Source: Deinococci bacterium (GTDB lineage Bacteria > Deinococcota > Deinococci > Deinococcales > Trueperaceae). From it: a DNA stretch of 64,000 bases. This document shows positions 1 to 10,208 of the stretch, piece by piece. Numbering within the stretch: position 1 is the stretch's first letter; the number at the start of each line of letters is the position of its first letter. Made by a program: the position numbers and the translations under genes. The stretch covers positions 26,760-90,759 of the forward strand of contig JASBRS010000084.1 in NCBI GenBank assembly GCA_030149325.1, given 5' to 3'. The notes beneath the pieces are model-generated. The model saw only the letters and a list, made by a program, of their open reading frames with translations. It had not been told where the DNA came from and ran no database searches.

Positions 1-3000
1 CCGCGGCGATCGTCAGGTCGGGCCGAGGGGCCAGGGCTCCGGTGAGCCTCCACTTTCCCTTCAGGAACGTGCTCTCGAGCGTGGCATCGAGGTGGACGCC
101 GGAGGGACCGGCCCGGACGGTGCTCGAACCCGCGATCGCGCCCGCCGAGGTGAGCGTGCCGTCGACGACGGGGATCGGCCCCTGGCCCGTGAGCGTGCCG
201 GCGAACGACGCTTGCGATCCCGCGATCCGGGCGTCGGTGACGTGCACGTCGCCGTACCAGGCGCCGCCGGTCGGGCGTGAGCTTTGGAGCGACAGGCTCC
301 CGCCGAAGGCGGTGCCGGCGGCGTCGACGACCACCCCGGCTCGGTTCGAGGCCGTCACCCTCACATCGAACGGGGTGCCGGCCGCGGATCCGGCGTAGTC
401 GAGCTGAGCCTGGCCCGTCAGCGCGCGGCCCTGCGCGCTGCCGCGGACCGCGGCGCCGGGGGGCACGGGGAGACCGTCGACGTGCGCCTGCCAGGCCAAC
501 GTCGTGGGATCGAGCGTCGCGCCCAGGTGGGGTCCGCTCACCTGCACGGCCGCTCCCGGCGCGGTGCTGACGAGGCTGAGGTCGCCCAGGGGGATGCCGC
601 CCACGCCGGCGCCGGCGATGTCCCCACGGAGCCATGGGCTCCCTCCGATCTCGACGTGGACGTCGCCGGAGGCGCCGTAGCCGAGCGCCGCCAGCGAGCC
701 CTGGAGTCGTGCATCGGTGAGGTCCCCGGCGACGGTGGCCCGCCAGCCGTCCAGGGGCCCGCCGCCGTCGACCACCAGGCCGCCGGCGGCGTCGCTGGAG
801 AGGTGGAGGACGGCCGCGCCGAGGTGCGCTTCGCCGCTGGCGTCGATCCGCCCGTCGCGCGCGACCACGGCGAGGTCGGTGGTGAGCGAGCGGTAGCCGA
901 GGGTGCTGTGGAGGTCGAGGCGTCCGCGCGTGGGCGCGGCATCGAAGCGAACCTGCCCTCGGATCGCGCCGGCGCCCTGGAGGGTGGCCGAGAGCTGGGG
1001 ATCGGCGGGGGTCCCGCCGAGCTGCAGCGTCCCGTCGACGGTGCCGTCGGTGCCCACGAGCCCCAGGTGCGCGATGTCCAGGACCGCGACCACGGTACCG
1101 TCGCGTACGTGCGCCAGGTCGGGCGCCACCAACACCAGCGGCCCGTGCACGACGCCGCTGAGCGCCGGTCCCGGGAGTGCGAGCGAGGCCAGGTCGGCGC
1201 GGACCTGGAGGGCCGCGCGCACCCCATCGCCCAGGGCGGCCGTGCCCGTGAGGCTGCCCCCGGGAGCGGCCACGTTCAGGTCCGTGACGTTGGCGTGCAG
1301 TGCGGTCCCGGCGCCCCCGGCCACCGTCGCCTTCAGGCTCAGGGCGACCTGGTTCAGCCGCGGATCGAAGGGTCCGAGGGCGACGTCGCTCAGGTCGAGG
1401 GAACCATCCCAGGCGCCGCGGTCGAGGTGGAGGGCGAGGGCGATGCCCGTGCCCTTGAGGTCGAGGGTCCCGGAGGCGCCGTCCAGGTGGAGGGGGCCGG
1501 TCGCATCGAGACCGCCCTGGAGCCTCAGATCGCCGTCCAGGGTGGGCCGGTCCCAGCGACCTGCCAGCGTCGGCGTGCCCACCAGACGCAGCTCCGCGCT
1601 GGTGGGGAGGGCCAACCACGAGGCCACCGGCAGGCTGAGCTCCAGCGCGCCGTTGAACGACGGGTCCCGGACGGGATCGGCCGCTACCCGCGCCGAGCCG
1701 CGGAGCCAGGGCGCGTCCGTAGGGCCGGCCGTCACCGCTGCGTCGAGCGACCCGCTCCCGCTCAGCTCCGCTCGGAGCATCCCCGGCAGGCCCAGCAAAC
1801 GACCGGCGGTCTCGGCCGTGGCGTTGCCCGCGAACCCGCCGTCCGGCGTCCACCGGAGGTCGCTGGCCGACAGCGTCAGCGGCGCCGGCAGGACCGACAG
1901 GGTGGCGCTTCCGTTCAGGGTCACCTGGCGCAGGCGTGGGCCACGGAGGACGGCGCCGGCCTGGAGCCCGGCGATCCGGGCCGTCGCTCGGAGGTCGTTC
2001 GGCGAGCCGTGGAGGGCGAGGTCGACGGGCGCGCCCAAGGTGGCCGCGTCGAAGCTGCCGGTGAGGTCGGTCGACGGGTACGCCTCGCCGGCCAACGCCA
2101 GGCTCCAGCTCGTCGGTACGCTGCCGTCGGTGGCGCGCAGGGCGTCGAGCGTCAGGCGGCCGGTCGCGAGCGTGAGGTGCGCGTCGAGGTCGCCCGAGAA
2201 ACGGCTACCGAGGGGACCCAGGCTGGCGGGCGGCGCACGCACGGTGAGGGTCAATCCGAGGGCGGCGTCGGTCGGTGCGAGCGCGACGTCGAGGCTGGCG
2301 TCGCCCAGGCGCACGTGGAGGTCGCCCTTTCCCGATGCAGGATCGAGCTGCGCCTGCGTCGTCAGCGTGGCACCGGCGATGGCTCCATCCAGACTCAGTC
2401 CGGGGGCCGCCCCCGTGTGGAGGGAGCCGTGCACGTCGACCCCGCCGTCGGCGCTGCGCAGCGCGATGCGTGGGTCGCCGTCGCTACCGGGCCCGACGTC
2501 GAGGCGGGTGCCGGCAACGACGGCGTGAACGGTGACGGGGCGGCCAGCGCCGGCCCCGGCGTCGAGGGTCACGGGGGTCCCCGCGACGCTGCCGTCGGTG
2601 TGGAGGTCGAGGCGGGCGCCGAGGGGGGCCGTGCTCACCGCGAGCGTGCCGCTCGAGCGCAGATCGAGCTGCACGCCTGCCAGCGCCCCGAGGGCGGCGG
2701 TGTCGACGGTCGCCAGATCGAGCGCGGCGCGGAGGTCGGCGCCCTCGCCGGTCACGGTCGCGCGGGCCAGGGTGGGGCCGGAGGCGGAGTCAAGCAGGTC
2801 GGCCTGGCCCTGGTAGCGCCTTCCGCGACCGTCGACGCGGAGGCGTACCGGGAGGACGGTGCCGCCGCTGCCGAGCGCGCCGTCGAGGGATGCCTGCCAG
2901 ACACCGTCGGGGGCGACGTGGCCGACGAGCTTCGGATCGGCGGCCAGGAACGGGCCGGCCAGACTGCCGAGGAAGGGGCGCAGCGTGGCGCGGGCGGCCG

Positions 3001-6000
3001 TCAGCTCGGCGCGGACGGTGCCGTCGGCGCCGCTGGTCACGCTGCCCGAGAGGGCGTGACCGACGACCGTGGCGTCGACCTCGGGGTAGGGCAGCGGCCC
3101 CTTCAGGCGGGCGTCGAAGCGTTCGTCGACGCCCAGGGCCCGGAAGGGCAGAGCGACCGAACCGCGCAGGTCCGACGGAGATCCGTGGAGGTCGACGTGC
3201 GCACCGGCGACGCTCAGCTCGCCGCTCCACGGCGACCAGCTCCACGCCGCTCGCTGGGGCTCGAGCGCGAAGGCGTCGCCCAGCGCGAGCGCACCCGTCG
3301 TGAGCGATCCCGCCACCGTGAGCGCTCGCCAGCTCCCCGACGTCGTACCGCTGAGCTGCACCGCCTGATCCCACCCCGACGCCGTCACGTCGAGTCGAGG
3401 CGCCGGCAGGACCGTGCCCTGGAGCTCGACACGGAGCGGACCGGGCGTGGCGCTGACGTCGGTGTGAAGGGTCTCGGCATCGCCCAGCAGGTCGGCACGG
3501 ATGCCGAAGGGAGCGCCGCCGCGCAGGTGCAGCGCGCCGGTCCACGTCCCGGCGTCGACGGCGAGGGCGCCGTTGACGGTGACGTCGGTGCCGAGCGCCG
3601 GCAGCAACGGCGCCAACGCCAGCCCCTCGGCGCTCACGGTCACCCGGCCGGGGCGCGCCAGCGCCGTCAACCCGTCGCCGTGGACGGAGAGCCGGTAGTC
3701 GCTGCCGCGGCCCGAGAGGTCGGCCTGCAGCACCGACGGAGCGGCGCGCCAGGTGGCGGCCAGACGGTAGTCGAGGGTGGGCTCGAGCGCCAACGAACCG
3801 CGCACGTCGATCTCGCCCGCGGGCCGCAGCGCGGCCGGCAGCGGGGACGCCACCAGTCCGGCGGGCAGCGTGCCCTGGAGGTCGAGCGCGGCCGGTGTCC
3901 CGGCGACCGTCAGCAGCTCGGTGCCGGCCGCGGAGGCCACCCGGCCGACCAGCGGGATCGCCGCCAGCCCGTCGCTCACGGCGACGCTGGGGACGCCGGC
4001 CCCCGTTCCCAGCTCGATCGCCGCGCCCGTCCCGCCGGTGGCGATGTCGGCCGTCAGCGTGGTGCCGCCGTAGTCCAGCGGCAGGCGGAGACGCGCCGCC
4101 CACCGCCCTCCCAGCAGGCGGGCGCGCCCCTGGCCGAGGTCGAGCCGCAGGTCGAGGGGCGCCAGTGTCCCGGCGAGCGTCCACGGCAGCGGTCCGAGCT
4201 CGGCTCCGGCCGCGAGCGGGCGAGCCGGCAGCGTGCCGAAGCCGGTGAGGCGCCCGCCGGCCAGGTGCACGGGCCCGAGGGGGCCGACCTCGGCGTCGAG
4301 GCGGAGCTCGGGCAGCAGCGATCCACGCGCGGTGAGCGGCTGCCCGGCTGCCTGCGCCGACAGCTCGACGGCGAGCTCGCGTCCGCTGCCGAGGAGGTCG
4401 GCGGTCGCGGCGAGGGGCGCCGTGGTCCGCACGCGTGCCGTCCCGGTGTAGCCGGAGCCGTCCAGGGCCAGGTCGGCCGTGAGCGTGCCTTGGGCGCGGA
4501 GGCCGACGACGGCGGCCAGCGGCGCCAACGGCAACGATCCGCGCACCGACCAGCCGGTGGCGGCGGCCCGAGCCTCGAGCCGATCGAGCCCGGCTCCGAC
4601 GCCGAGCTGGCCCTGCCAGGCGCCCGCGTGGCTGGACGCCTCGGCGACGACGGGGACCGTCCCGAGGGTACCGGCGACGCGCCCGGCGAGGGCGTGCGGA
4701 TCGAAGCTGCCGGACGCCTGGACCGCCTCGGCCAGGCGGATCGGGCCGACCGTGGTCCCGGCAGGGGCCGTGACGTCGACACCCCAGGGGCCCGGGCCGG
4801 CCCGGAGCGCGACGGTGGCGCCATCGAGCGATCCCGTGAGGCTGCCGCGCGCGCCGTCGAGCGGGTCGGTGCCGAACGGCAGCGTCGCGCTCCCCGTCAG
4901 CGTCCCCGGACGACCCCACACGCCGACAGGGAGCCCGGAGAGCTGGGCCGCCAGCCCCGTGGCGAGGACGCGCAGCCGCACCGCTCCGCTGGCCGTGGCC
5001 GCCGTGACGCCGGAGCTGCCGTCGGTGGGGGCGCTCAAGGTCCAGCGCCCGGGCGTCAGCGCCAGCGGCCCGGCGGTAACCGTGCCGAGGTCGAGTCCGC
5101 CCGAGACGCCGACGGCACCGCCGCCGACGTCGATGCGGACGCCCGTGAGGGACAGGTCGGCGCGGACCGGCCCCGTGATCGGGGTGGCGGGCAGGTCGGC
5201 CGTCAACGTCCCCTGCAGGGGCGCCAACGCCAGCTCCCCGGCGACGGTCAGCGGTCCGAGAGCGCCGTGGAGGGAGCGCAGCACCCCGCCCTGGAGGGTG
5301 GCGGTGAGCTGGCCTCGGAGGTCGGTGGCCAGCACCTCCGGGCCGGCGCTCACGCCGAGCGGGGCGGGCGCCGTGATCCCCAGCGTGAGCGGGAGGGCGG
5401 TCGTCGGGCCGTCGGCGCGGAGCGTGAACGTGGCCGGCTCGCTGAGGTGGGGGAGGCGGAGGTCGTGGGCGCGGACCTCGCCGCTCAGGCCCCCGGCGTT
5501 GAGGGCAAGCGCGCCCTCGAGGCGGGCGCCTTCGGCGTCGCTCCCCTGGATCACCGCCTGCCAGCCGTCGCTGTTGAGGCCGGCTTCGACGGTGACGGTG
5601 GCGGCGCGCCCGGCCACCGAAAGGGCGTCGCTGAGGTGCAGGCTGCCGCTGCCGCCGGATGCACCGAGCAGCAGTTGGAGGCTGCCGTCGACGCTGTGAC
5701 CGGCGAGGGGCACGACCTGGCGGACGTCCCCCTCGACGCGGGTCCCGTCGGGTCCGGACGCCACCGTCACGGCGGCGCTGCCGCCGGCCAGGCGCGTGGT
5801 CGCCTGGACCGAGACCCCCCGCTGGGTGTCGTAGCTGAAGTCGGCCTGGAGCTGGTCGACCGGCAGCCCCTCGACGCTGCCGCTGCCGTCGGCGCTGCCG
5901 GTGAGCGCGATGTGCGTCCAGCCGGAGGCGTCGATGGTGGTGGAGGCGCCCCCCGAGAGCTCGACCGGCAGCGCTGCGGTGCTGTCGCGGAAGATCCACG

Positions 6001-6892
6001 CCATCGCCCGCTGGAGCTGGGGCGTCCCGGTGGCATGCGCCTGCCACTGCCGCGCCGCGATGTTGACCGTGCCCTGGACGGCGACCGGTCCGCCCAGGGC
6101 GCTGCCCTGGAGGTCGGCGTGGATGAGCGGGTAGCGCAGCTCGACGAGGCCATGGATGTCCCCTGGCGTCAGCCCGATGGCGTCGAGCGAACCGCCGCGG
6201 AGGGTGAAGTCCCCGTGGATGCCGTCGGGGCCGATGTGGAGCGGGCCCGTGACGATCCCGCCGCCGGCTCCGGGGAACCAGTGCCGTGCCAGCGTCACGT
6301 CGGCCCGGCTGACCTGACCGTCGAAGCGCGGTCCGCTGAGATCGAGGACGCCGCTGGCGTCGGCGCTGCCGTCGGCCGTCCGCAGGTGGGCCTGCAGGTC
6401 GAGCGACGATCCGCGCTGGCGGATGCGGATGTCGGTGACGGCGCCGTCGGGCAGGGTGTACGGCACCTTCTCCACCGTGAGCGCGGCGTCGCTGACGGTG
6501 AGCTCCTGCAGGACGGGCACCACCGGCAGCGAGGGGGCGCCCGCGCCCCCGGCGTCGCGCAGGGCACGGAGGTCGAGCGACCCGCGCAGGCCCCTCACGC
6601 TCACGGAGAGCGGGAGCTCACCGGCCAGCAGCGAGGGCAGGAAGTAGCGCACGTCGACCGCCGCGGCGGTCACGTCGACGCCGGGGGCCTTCACGCGGAC
6701 GCCCTCGAGCGCCAGGCCCCGCCAGGGGTTGCCGCGAGAGGCGTGGACGTCGAGCTCGATGCCGGAGCCCTGCAGCCCGCTCCGCAGCCGGTCGAGCAGC
6801 CAGCCCCGACCGACCGGCGTCTGCGGCAACAGCGCGACGGCCGCGACGACGGCAGCTAGCGCCAGGAGGGGAACGAGGGCTCGTCTGCGCAT
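1..6892 (-). CDS. tamB: TamB/AsmA-like translocation and assembly module protein, giant, 3' end truncated by the window edge
   Basis: Minus-strand frame starting ATG at 6892 (MRRRALVPLLALAAVVAAVALLPQTPVGRGWLLDRL...) reads open to the window edge as repetitive beta-rich sequence (G/L/D/T/S-rich, 'LDLSG', 'GTLTADL' type repeats) after an N-terminal signal/TM segment. It is absent from the ORF track, probably because it has no stop inside the window. Confidence 0.75.
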   Translation of the reverse strand, partial: MRRRALVPLLALAAVVAAVALLPQTPVGRGWLLDRLRSGLQGSGIELDVHASRGNPWRGLALEGVRVKAPGVDVTAAAVDVRYFLPSLLAGELPLSVSVRGLRGSLDLRALRDAGGAGAPSLPVVPVLQELTVSDAALTVEKVPYTLPDGAVTDIRIRQRGSSLDLQAHLRTADGSADASGVLDLSGPRFDGQVSRADVTLARHWFPGAGGGIVTGPLHIGPDGIHGDFTLRGGSLDAIGLTPGDIHGLVELRYPLIHADLQGSALGGPVAVQGTVNIAARQWQAHATGTPQLQRAMAWIFRDSTAALPVELSGGASTTIDASGWTHIALTGSADGSGSVEGLPVDQLQADFSYDTQRGVSVQATTRLAGGSAAVTVASGPDGTRVEGDVRQVVPLAGHSVDGSLQLLLGASGGSGSLHLSDALSVAGRAATVTVEAGLNSDGWQAVIQGSDAEGARLEGALALNAGGLSGEVRAHDLRLPHLSEPATFTLRADGPTTALPLTLGITAPAPLGVSAGPEVLATDLRGQLTATLQGGVLRSLHGALGPLTVAGELALAPLQGTLTADLPATPITGPVRADLSLTGVRIDVGGGAVGVSGGLDLGTVTAGPLALTPGRWTLSAPTDGSSGVTAATASGAVRLRVLATGLAAQLSGLPVGVWGRPGTLTGSATLPFGTDPLDGARGSLTGSLDGATVALRAGPGPWGVDVTAPAGTTVGPIRLAEAVQASGSFDPHALAGRVAGTLGTVPVVAEASSHAGAWQGQLGVGAGLDRLEARAAATGWSVRGSLPLAPLAAVVGLRAQGTLTADLALDGSGYTGTARVRTTAPLAATADLLGSGRELAVELSAQAAGQPLTARGSLLPELRLDAEVGPLGPVHLAGGRLTGFGTLPARPLAAGAELGPLPWTLAGTLAPLDLRLDLGQGRARLLGGRWAARLRLPLDYGGTTLTADIATGGTGAAIELGTGAGVPSVAVSDGLAAIPLVGRVASAAGTELLTVAGTPAALDLQGTLPAGLVASPLPAALRPAGEIDVRGSLALEPTLDYRLAATWRAAPSVLQADLSGRGSDYRLSVHGDGLTALARPGRVTVSAEGLALAPLLPALGTDVTVNGALAVDAGTWTGALHLRGGAPFGIRADLLGDAETLHTDVSATPGPLRVELQGTVLPAPRLDVTASGWDQAVQLSGTTSGSWRALTVAGSLTTGALALGDAFALEPQRAAWSWSPWSGELSVAGAHVDLHGSPSDLRGSVALPFRALGVDERFDARLKGPLPYPEVDATVVGHALSGSVTSGADGTVRAELTAARATLRPFLGSLAGPFLAADPKLVGHVAPDGVWQASLDGALGSGGTVLPVRLRVDGRGRRYQGQADLLDSASGPTLARATVTGEGADLRAALDLATVDTAALGALAGVQLDLRSSGTLAVSTAPLGARLDLHTDGSVAGTPVTLDAGAGAGRPVTVHAVVAGTRLDVGPGSDGDPRIALRSADGGVDVHGSLHTGAAPGLSLDGAIAGATLTTQAQLDPASGKGDLHVRLGDASLDVALAPTDAALGLTLTVRAPPASLGPLGSRFSGDLDAHLTLATGRLTLDALRATDGSVPTSWSLALAGEAYPSTDLTGSFDAATLGAPVDLALHGSPNDLRATARIAGLQAGAVLRGPRLRQVTLNGSATLSVLPAPLTLSASDLRWTPDGGFAGNATAETAGRLLGLPGMLRAELSGSGSLDAAVTAGPTDAPWLRGSARVAADPVRDPSFNGALELSLPVASWLALPTSAELRLVGTPTLAGRWDRPTLDGDLRLQGGLDATGPLHLDGASGTLDLKGTGIALALHLDRGAWDGSLDLSDVALGPFDPRLNQVALSLKATVAGGAGTALHANVTDLNVAAPGGSLTGTAALGDGVRAALQVRADLASLALPGPALSGVVHGPLVLVAPDLAHVRDGTVVAVLDIAHLGLVGTDGTVDGTLQLGGTPADPQLSATLQGAGAIRGQVRFDAAPTRGRLDLHSTLGYRSLTTDLAVVARDGRIDASGEAHLGAAVLHLSSDAAGGLVVDGGGPLDGWRATVAGDLTDARLQGSLAALGYGASGDVHVEIGGSPWLRGDIAGAGVGGIPLGDLSLVSTAPGAAVQVSGPHLGATLDPTTLAWQAHVDGLPVPPGAAVRGSAQGRALTGQAQLDYAGSAAGTPFDVRVTASNRAGVVVDAAGTAFGGSLSLQSSRPTGGAWYGDVHVTDARIAGSQASFAGTLTGQGPIPVVDGTLTSAGAIAGSSTVRAGPSGVHLDATLESTFLKGKWRLTGALAPRPDLTIAA

Positions 6893-7045
6893 GGACACGG
6901 GCGAGGGTTGCCGGTCATCGGATCCGGAGGGTGCGGGGGTGCCACCGAGCTCGGGCGAGGTACGAGAAATGCCGGTACCGACGGTGCACTCGCCCTGTCA
7001 TCGTAGCACCTGGCCATGAGAAACTGCGCTACCATGGTGGGCGTC

Positions 7046-7333
7046 ATGACCTCCGGTGCCCCCTCCCGACTGACCGCCCTGGTCCACGGCCGCGTCCAGG
7101 GGGTGGGCTTCCGCGCCTTCGTCCGCCGCCAGGCGCTCGACCTCGAGCTCGACGGCTACGTCGAGAACCTTGCCGACGGTCGCGTCGAGGTGGTCGCGGA
7201 AGGCGAACGGAGCGAGCTCGAGCACCTCCTGGTCAAGCTCCGCACCGGCCCCGCGCACGCCGAGGTCGAGACCATCGACGTGACCTGGGCCGAGGGGGGC
7301 GCGATGCCGCGGGGGTTCTATGTCTACGGCTGA
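7046..7333 (+). CDS. acyP: Acylphosphatase
   Basis: VHGRVQGVGFRAFVRRQA...GYVENLADGRVEVVAEG...LEHLLVKLRTGP motifs; start could be 7016 or 7034. Confidence 0.93.
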   Translation: MTSGAPSRLTALVHGRVQGVGFRAFVRRQALDLELDGYVENLADGRVEVVAEGERSELEHLLVKLRTGPAHAEVETIDVTWAEGGAMPRGFYVYG

Positions 7334-8180
7334 GGGCGGCACGTCGACGCCGCCGCCGTTGAGCGCGGAGGAGCTGGCGGCGGTCCCGGGGGTGCTCGGG
7401 GCGATCGCCCGCGAGCGCGCGGAGGATTATGCCGCGGTGCCGGTGCCGGTCCGGAGCGCGCGGCCGCCGCAGCGCCCGGGCTTCGCCGCCGCCCTGCGCG
7501 GGCGGGGCGTCGCCGTCATCGCCGAGGTCAAGCGCTCGAGCCCGTCGCAGGGCGCACTGCGCGACGCCGACCCGGTGACGCTGGCGCGCGCGTACCAGCG
7601 CGCGGGGGCGGCGGCCGTGAGCGTCCTCACCGAGGCCCGCCACTTCGGGGGAGCGCTGGAGCACCTTTCGGCGGTCGCCGACGCGGTCGCTCTGCCCGTG
7701 TTACGCAAGGACTTCGTGGTGCACCCGGCTCAGGTGACGGAAGCGCGCGAGCGCGGCGCCAGCGCCGTGCTGCTCATCGCCGCCGTCCTGGGGCCCAGGC
7801 TGGACACCTACCTGGCGTTCACGCGGGCCGTCGGGCTCGAGGCGTTGGTGGAGGTGCACGACGAAGGCGAGCTGGCTCGGGCGCTCGCCGCTGGGGCCGA
7901 CGTGGTCGGCGTGAACAACCGCGACCTGCGCAGCCTCGAGGTCGACCTGGCGGTCGCGCCGCGGCTGCTGGAACGGGCGCGCGCCGCGGGCTTCCACGGG
8001 GTGGGCGTGGCCGAGTCGGGCTACGACCGATCCGAGCAGCTCGCCTCCCTGCGCGGACTGGCCGACGCCGTGCTGGTGGGCTCCAGCTTGGCTCGTAGCG
8101 ACGACCCCGAGGACGCGCTGCGGCGCCTCCTGGAGGAGCCCGGAGGTTTCGCCGGCCGGGCGAGGGGAGGACGAGGATGA
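7320..8180 (+). CDS. trpC: Indole-3-glycerol phosphate synthase
   Basis: VIAEVKRSSPSQG, VLRKDFVV, GVNNRDLRSLEVDL, VAESGY motifs. Confidence 0.96.
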   Translation: MSTAEGGTSTPPPLSAEELAAVPGVLGAIARERAEDYAAVPVPVRSARPPQRPGFAAALRGRGVAVIAEVKRSSPSQGALRDADPVTLARAYQRAGAAAVSVLTEARHFGGALEHLSAVADAVALPVLRKDFVVHPAQVTEARERGASAVLLIAAVLGPRLDTYLAFTRAVGLEALVEVHDEGELARALAAGADVVGVNNRDLRSLEVDLAVAPRLLERARAAGFHGVGVAESGYDRSEQLASLRGLADAVLVGSSLARSDDPEDALRRLLEEPGGFAGRARGGRG

Positions 8181-8887
8181 GCTGGACCGCACCGCTCGTG
8201 ATCACCGGGGCCAGTAGCGGCATCGGACGGGCGCTGGCCCTGGAGCTCGCGGCTGGCGGGGCCACCCTGCACCTGCAGGGGCGTGACGCCGAGCGCCTGG
8301 CGCGCGTGGCGTCGGAGGTGGCGGCCGCTGGCGGCAGCGCGACCCGGCACGTCGCCGATCTCACCGACGACGATGCCGTCGACGCCCTCATCGCCGCCCT
8401 CTCGGCGGGAGAGGCGGGGGTGGCGGCGCTGGTGCACTCGGCCGGGATGGTGCGTCTCGGCAGCCTGGAGGCGTCCGACGTGACGGTGCTCGACGACCAC
8501 TACCGACTGAACCTTCGAGCCCCCTACCGCCTCACGCGGGGGCTTCTGCCGCAGTTGCGCCGGGCGCGTGGCCAGGTGGTGTTCGTGAACTCCGGGGCGG
8601 GGCTGCGGGCCAACGCGCACTGGGGGGCGTACGCGGCGAGCAAGTTCGGGCTGCGTGCGCTGGCCGACAGCCTGAGGCAGGAGGTCGCCGGCGACGGTGT
8701 GCGGGTGACCACCGTCTACCCGGGGAGGACGGCCACCCCGATGCAGCGTTCGGTGCACGAGCAGGAGGGCCGGAGCTACGACCCGACCGCCTACGTGCGC
8801 CCCGAGGACGTGGCGCGCCAGGTCGCCACGCTGCTGTCGCTCCAACCGCCGAGCACGGTGACCGAGCTCACCATCGTGCCCGGCTGA
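8177..8887 (+). CDS. Short-chain dehydrogenase/reductase
   Basis: TGASSGIGRALA N-terminus; AYAASKFGLRALADSLRQE (YxxxK). Confidence 0.92.
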   Translation: MSWTAPLVITGASSGIGRALALELAAGGATLHLQGRDAERLARVASEVAAAGGSATRHVADLTDDDAVDALIAALSAGEAGVAALVHSAGMVRLGSLEASDVTVLDDHYRLNLRAPYRLTRGLLPQLRRARGQVVFVNSGAGLRANAHWGAYAASKFGLRALADSLRQEVAGDGVRVTTVYPGRTATPMQRSVHEQEGRSYDPTAYVRPEDVARQVATLLSLQPPSTVTELTIVPG

Positions 8888-8954
8888 GGCAGCGTCGGAC
8901 CTGCGGCCGGGACGGCGACGCGGACGCAGCCGGGGCGGGGCTATACTCGGGCTC

Positions 8955-10208
8955 ATGGCTCTGAACCCCGACGGCGGGCGCATCTTCGACCACCGGCTCG
9001 ACAACGGACTGCGGGTCCTGTTCGAGCCGATGCCGTGGCTGCCCACGCTGAGCACGACGCTGATGCTCCCCTTCGGCTCCGCTACCGACCCGACCGGTCT
9101 GGAAGGCAGCGCCACCGTTCTCCACGACTGGATCCAGCGCGGAGCCGGCGCTCTCGACTCGCGCGCCCACTCCGACGCGCTGGAGGCGCTCGGCGTGCGC
9201 CGTGGCGGCTCCGCCGGCCGCGAGACGGCGAGCCTGGGGGCTTCGTTCCTCGCCGATGAGCTCGACCAGGTGCTGCCGCTGGTGTCCTCGATGGTGAGCG
9301 AACCGCGCCTGGACGAGGCCGAGTTCGCTCCCGCCCGGGAGCTCGCCGAGGAGGAGCTCCGCTCGCTCGCGGACGCTCCGACCCAGCGCCTGTTCGACGC
9401 GCTGCTGGCCCACTTCCTCGACGGCGGTGCGGGCCGCAGTCCCTACGGTACCGAGCCGGGCCTGGCGGCGCTGACGCCCGAGGCGCTGCGCGCCGACGCG
9501 GTGCGGCGCATCGGACCGCGAGGGGCCATCCTGGCGCTCGCGGGCGGCGCCGACTGGGACGCCGTGCTCGCGGCGGTCGAGCGTGCCTTCGCGGGATGGT
9601 CCGGCGACTCCCTGCCGCTGCCGGAGGCGCGGCTCCGTCCGGCGGATCGGCACCACGTGATGGCGGATTCCGCCCAGACCCAGATCGGGCTCGCCTTCCC
9701 GGCCCCGGCCCCGGCCGACCCCGACGTCTACGCCTACGACCTGGCGCTCCACGTCCTCAGCGGCAGCATGGGCGCACGCCTGTTCACCGAGGTGCGGGAG
9801 AAGCGCGGCCTGGTGTACAGCGTGGGGGCGTACTACCGCGCCCTGCACGGCTTCGGCTACACCCTCGGGTACGCAGGCACCACACCCGAGCGCGCCGACG
9901 AGACGTTGCAGGTGCTGCTCGCGGAGATCCGACGCCTCTCCGAAGGGGTGGAGGCCGACGAGCTCGAGCGTGCCCGGGTGGGGACGCTCTCGGCGGTGGT
10001 GATGCAGGGCGAGTCGAGCTCGGCGCGAGCCGGGCGCCTGGCCTCCGACGCCCTGCTCCGCGGGAGGGTGCGGACCCTCGCGGAGATCCGCAGCGCGGTC
10101 GAGAAGGTCGACGTGCACACCCTCAACGACTACCTGGCGGCCCACCCGTTCCCCGACCCCACGGTCGTCACCCTGGGACCGAAGCCGCTGGTCGAGGTGG
10201 CGGCGTGA
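8955..10208 (+). CDS. M16-family peptidase-like protein, probably the non-catalytic partner (no HxxEH)
   Basis: M16 fold signatures (LDNGLRVLFEP; LFTEVREKRGLVYSVGAYY), but the active-site region reads 'SATVLHDWIQRGAG' with no HxxEH. Confidence 0.88.
   Translation: MALNPDGGRIFDHRLDNGLRVLFEPMPWLPTLSTTLMLPFGSATDPTGLEGSATVLHDWIQRGAGALDSRAHSDALEALGVRRGGSAGRETASLGASFLADELDQVLPLVSSMVSEPRLDEAEFAPARELAEEELRSLADAPTQRLFDALLAHFLDGGAGRSPYGTEPGLAALTPEALRADAVRRIGPRGAILALAGGADWDAVLAAVERAFAGWSGDSLPLPEARLRPADRHHVMADSAQTQIGLAFPAPAPADPDVYAYDLALHVLSGSMGARLFTEVREKRGLVYSVGAYYRALHGFGYTLGYAGTTPERADETLQVLLAEIRRLSEGVEADELERARVGTLSAVVMQGESSSARAGRLASDALLRGRVRTLAEIRSAVEKVDVHTLNDYLAAHPFPDPTVVTLGPKPLVEVAA

Noticed and set aside
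2790-6047. 1,085-aa minus-strand ORF rich in R/P/A/G
   Set aside because: Alternative frame of the TamB-like gene; low-complexity composition and no motifs.
284-6859. 2,191-aa plus-strand ORF
   Set aside because: Antisense to the TamB-like gene; composition is G/R/A/E/Q-rich without folds, a typical high-GC shadow ORF. The minus-strand frame shows a coherent signal peptide and beta repeats.
6995-7001. CTGTCAT half-site in the tamB/acyP intergenic region
   Set aside because: The upstream heptamer at the 11-bp phase (GTGCACT) matches only 3 of 7 positions, so it is not a convincing tandem box.
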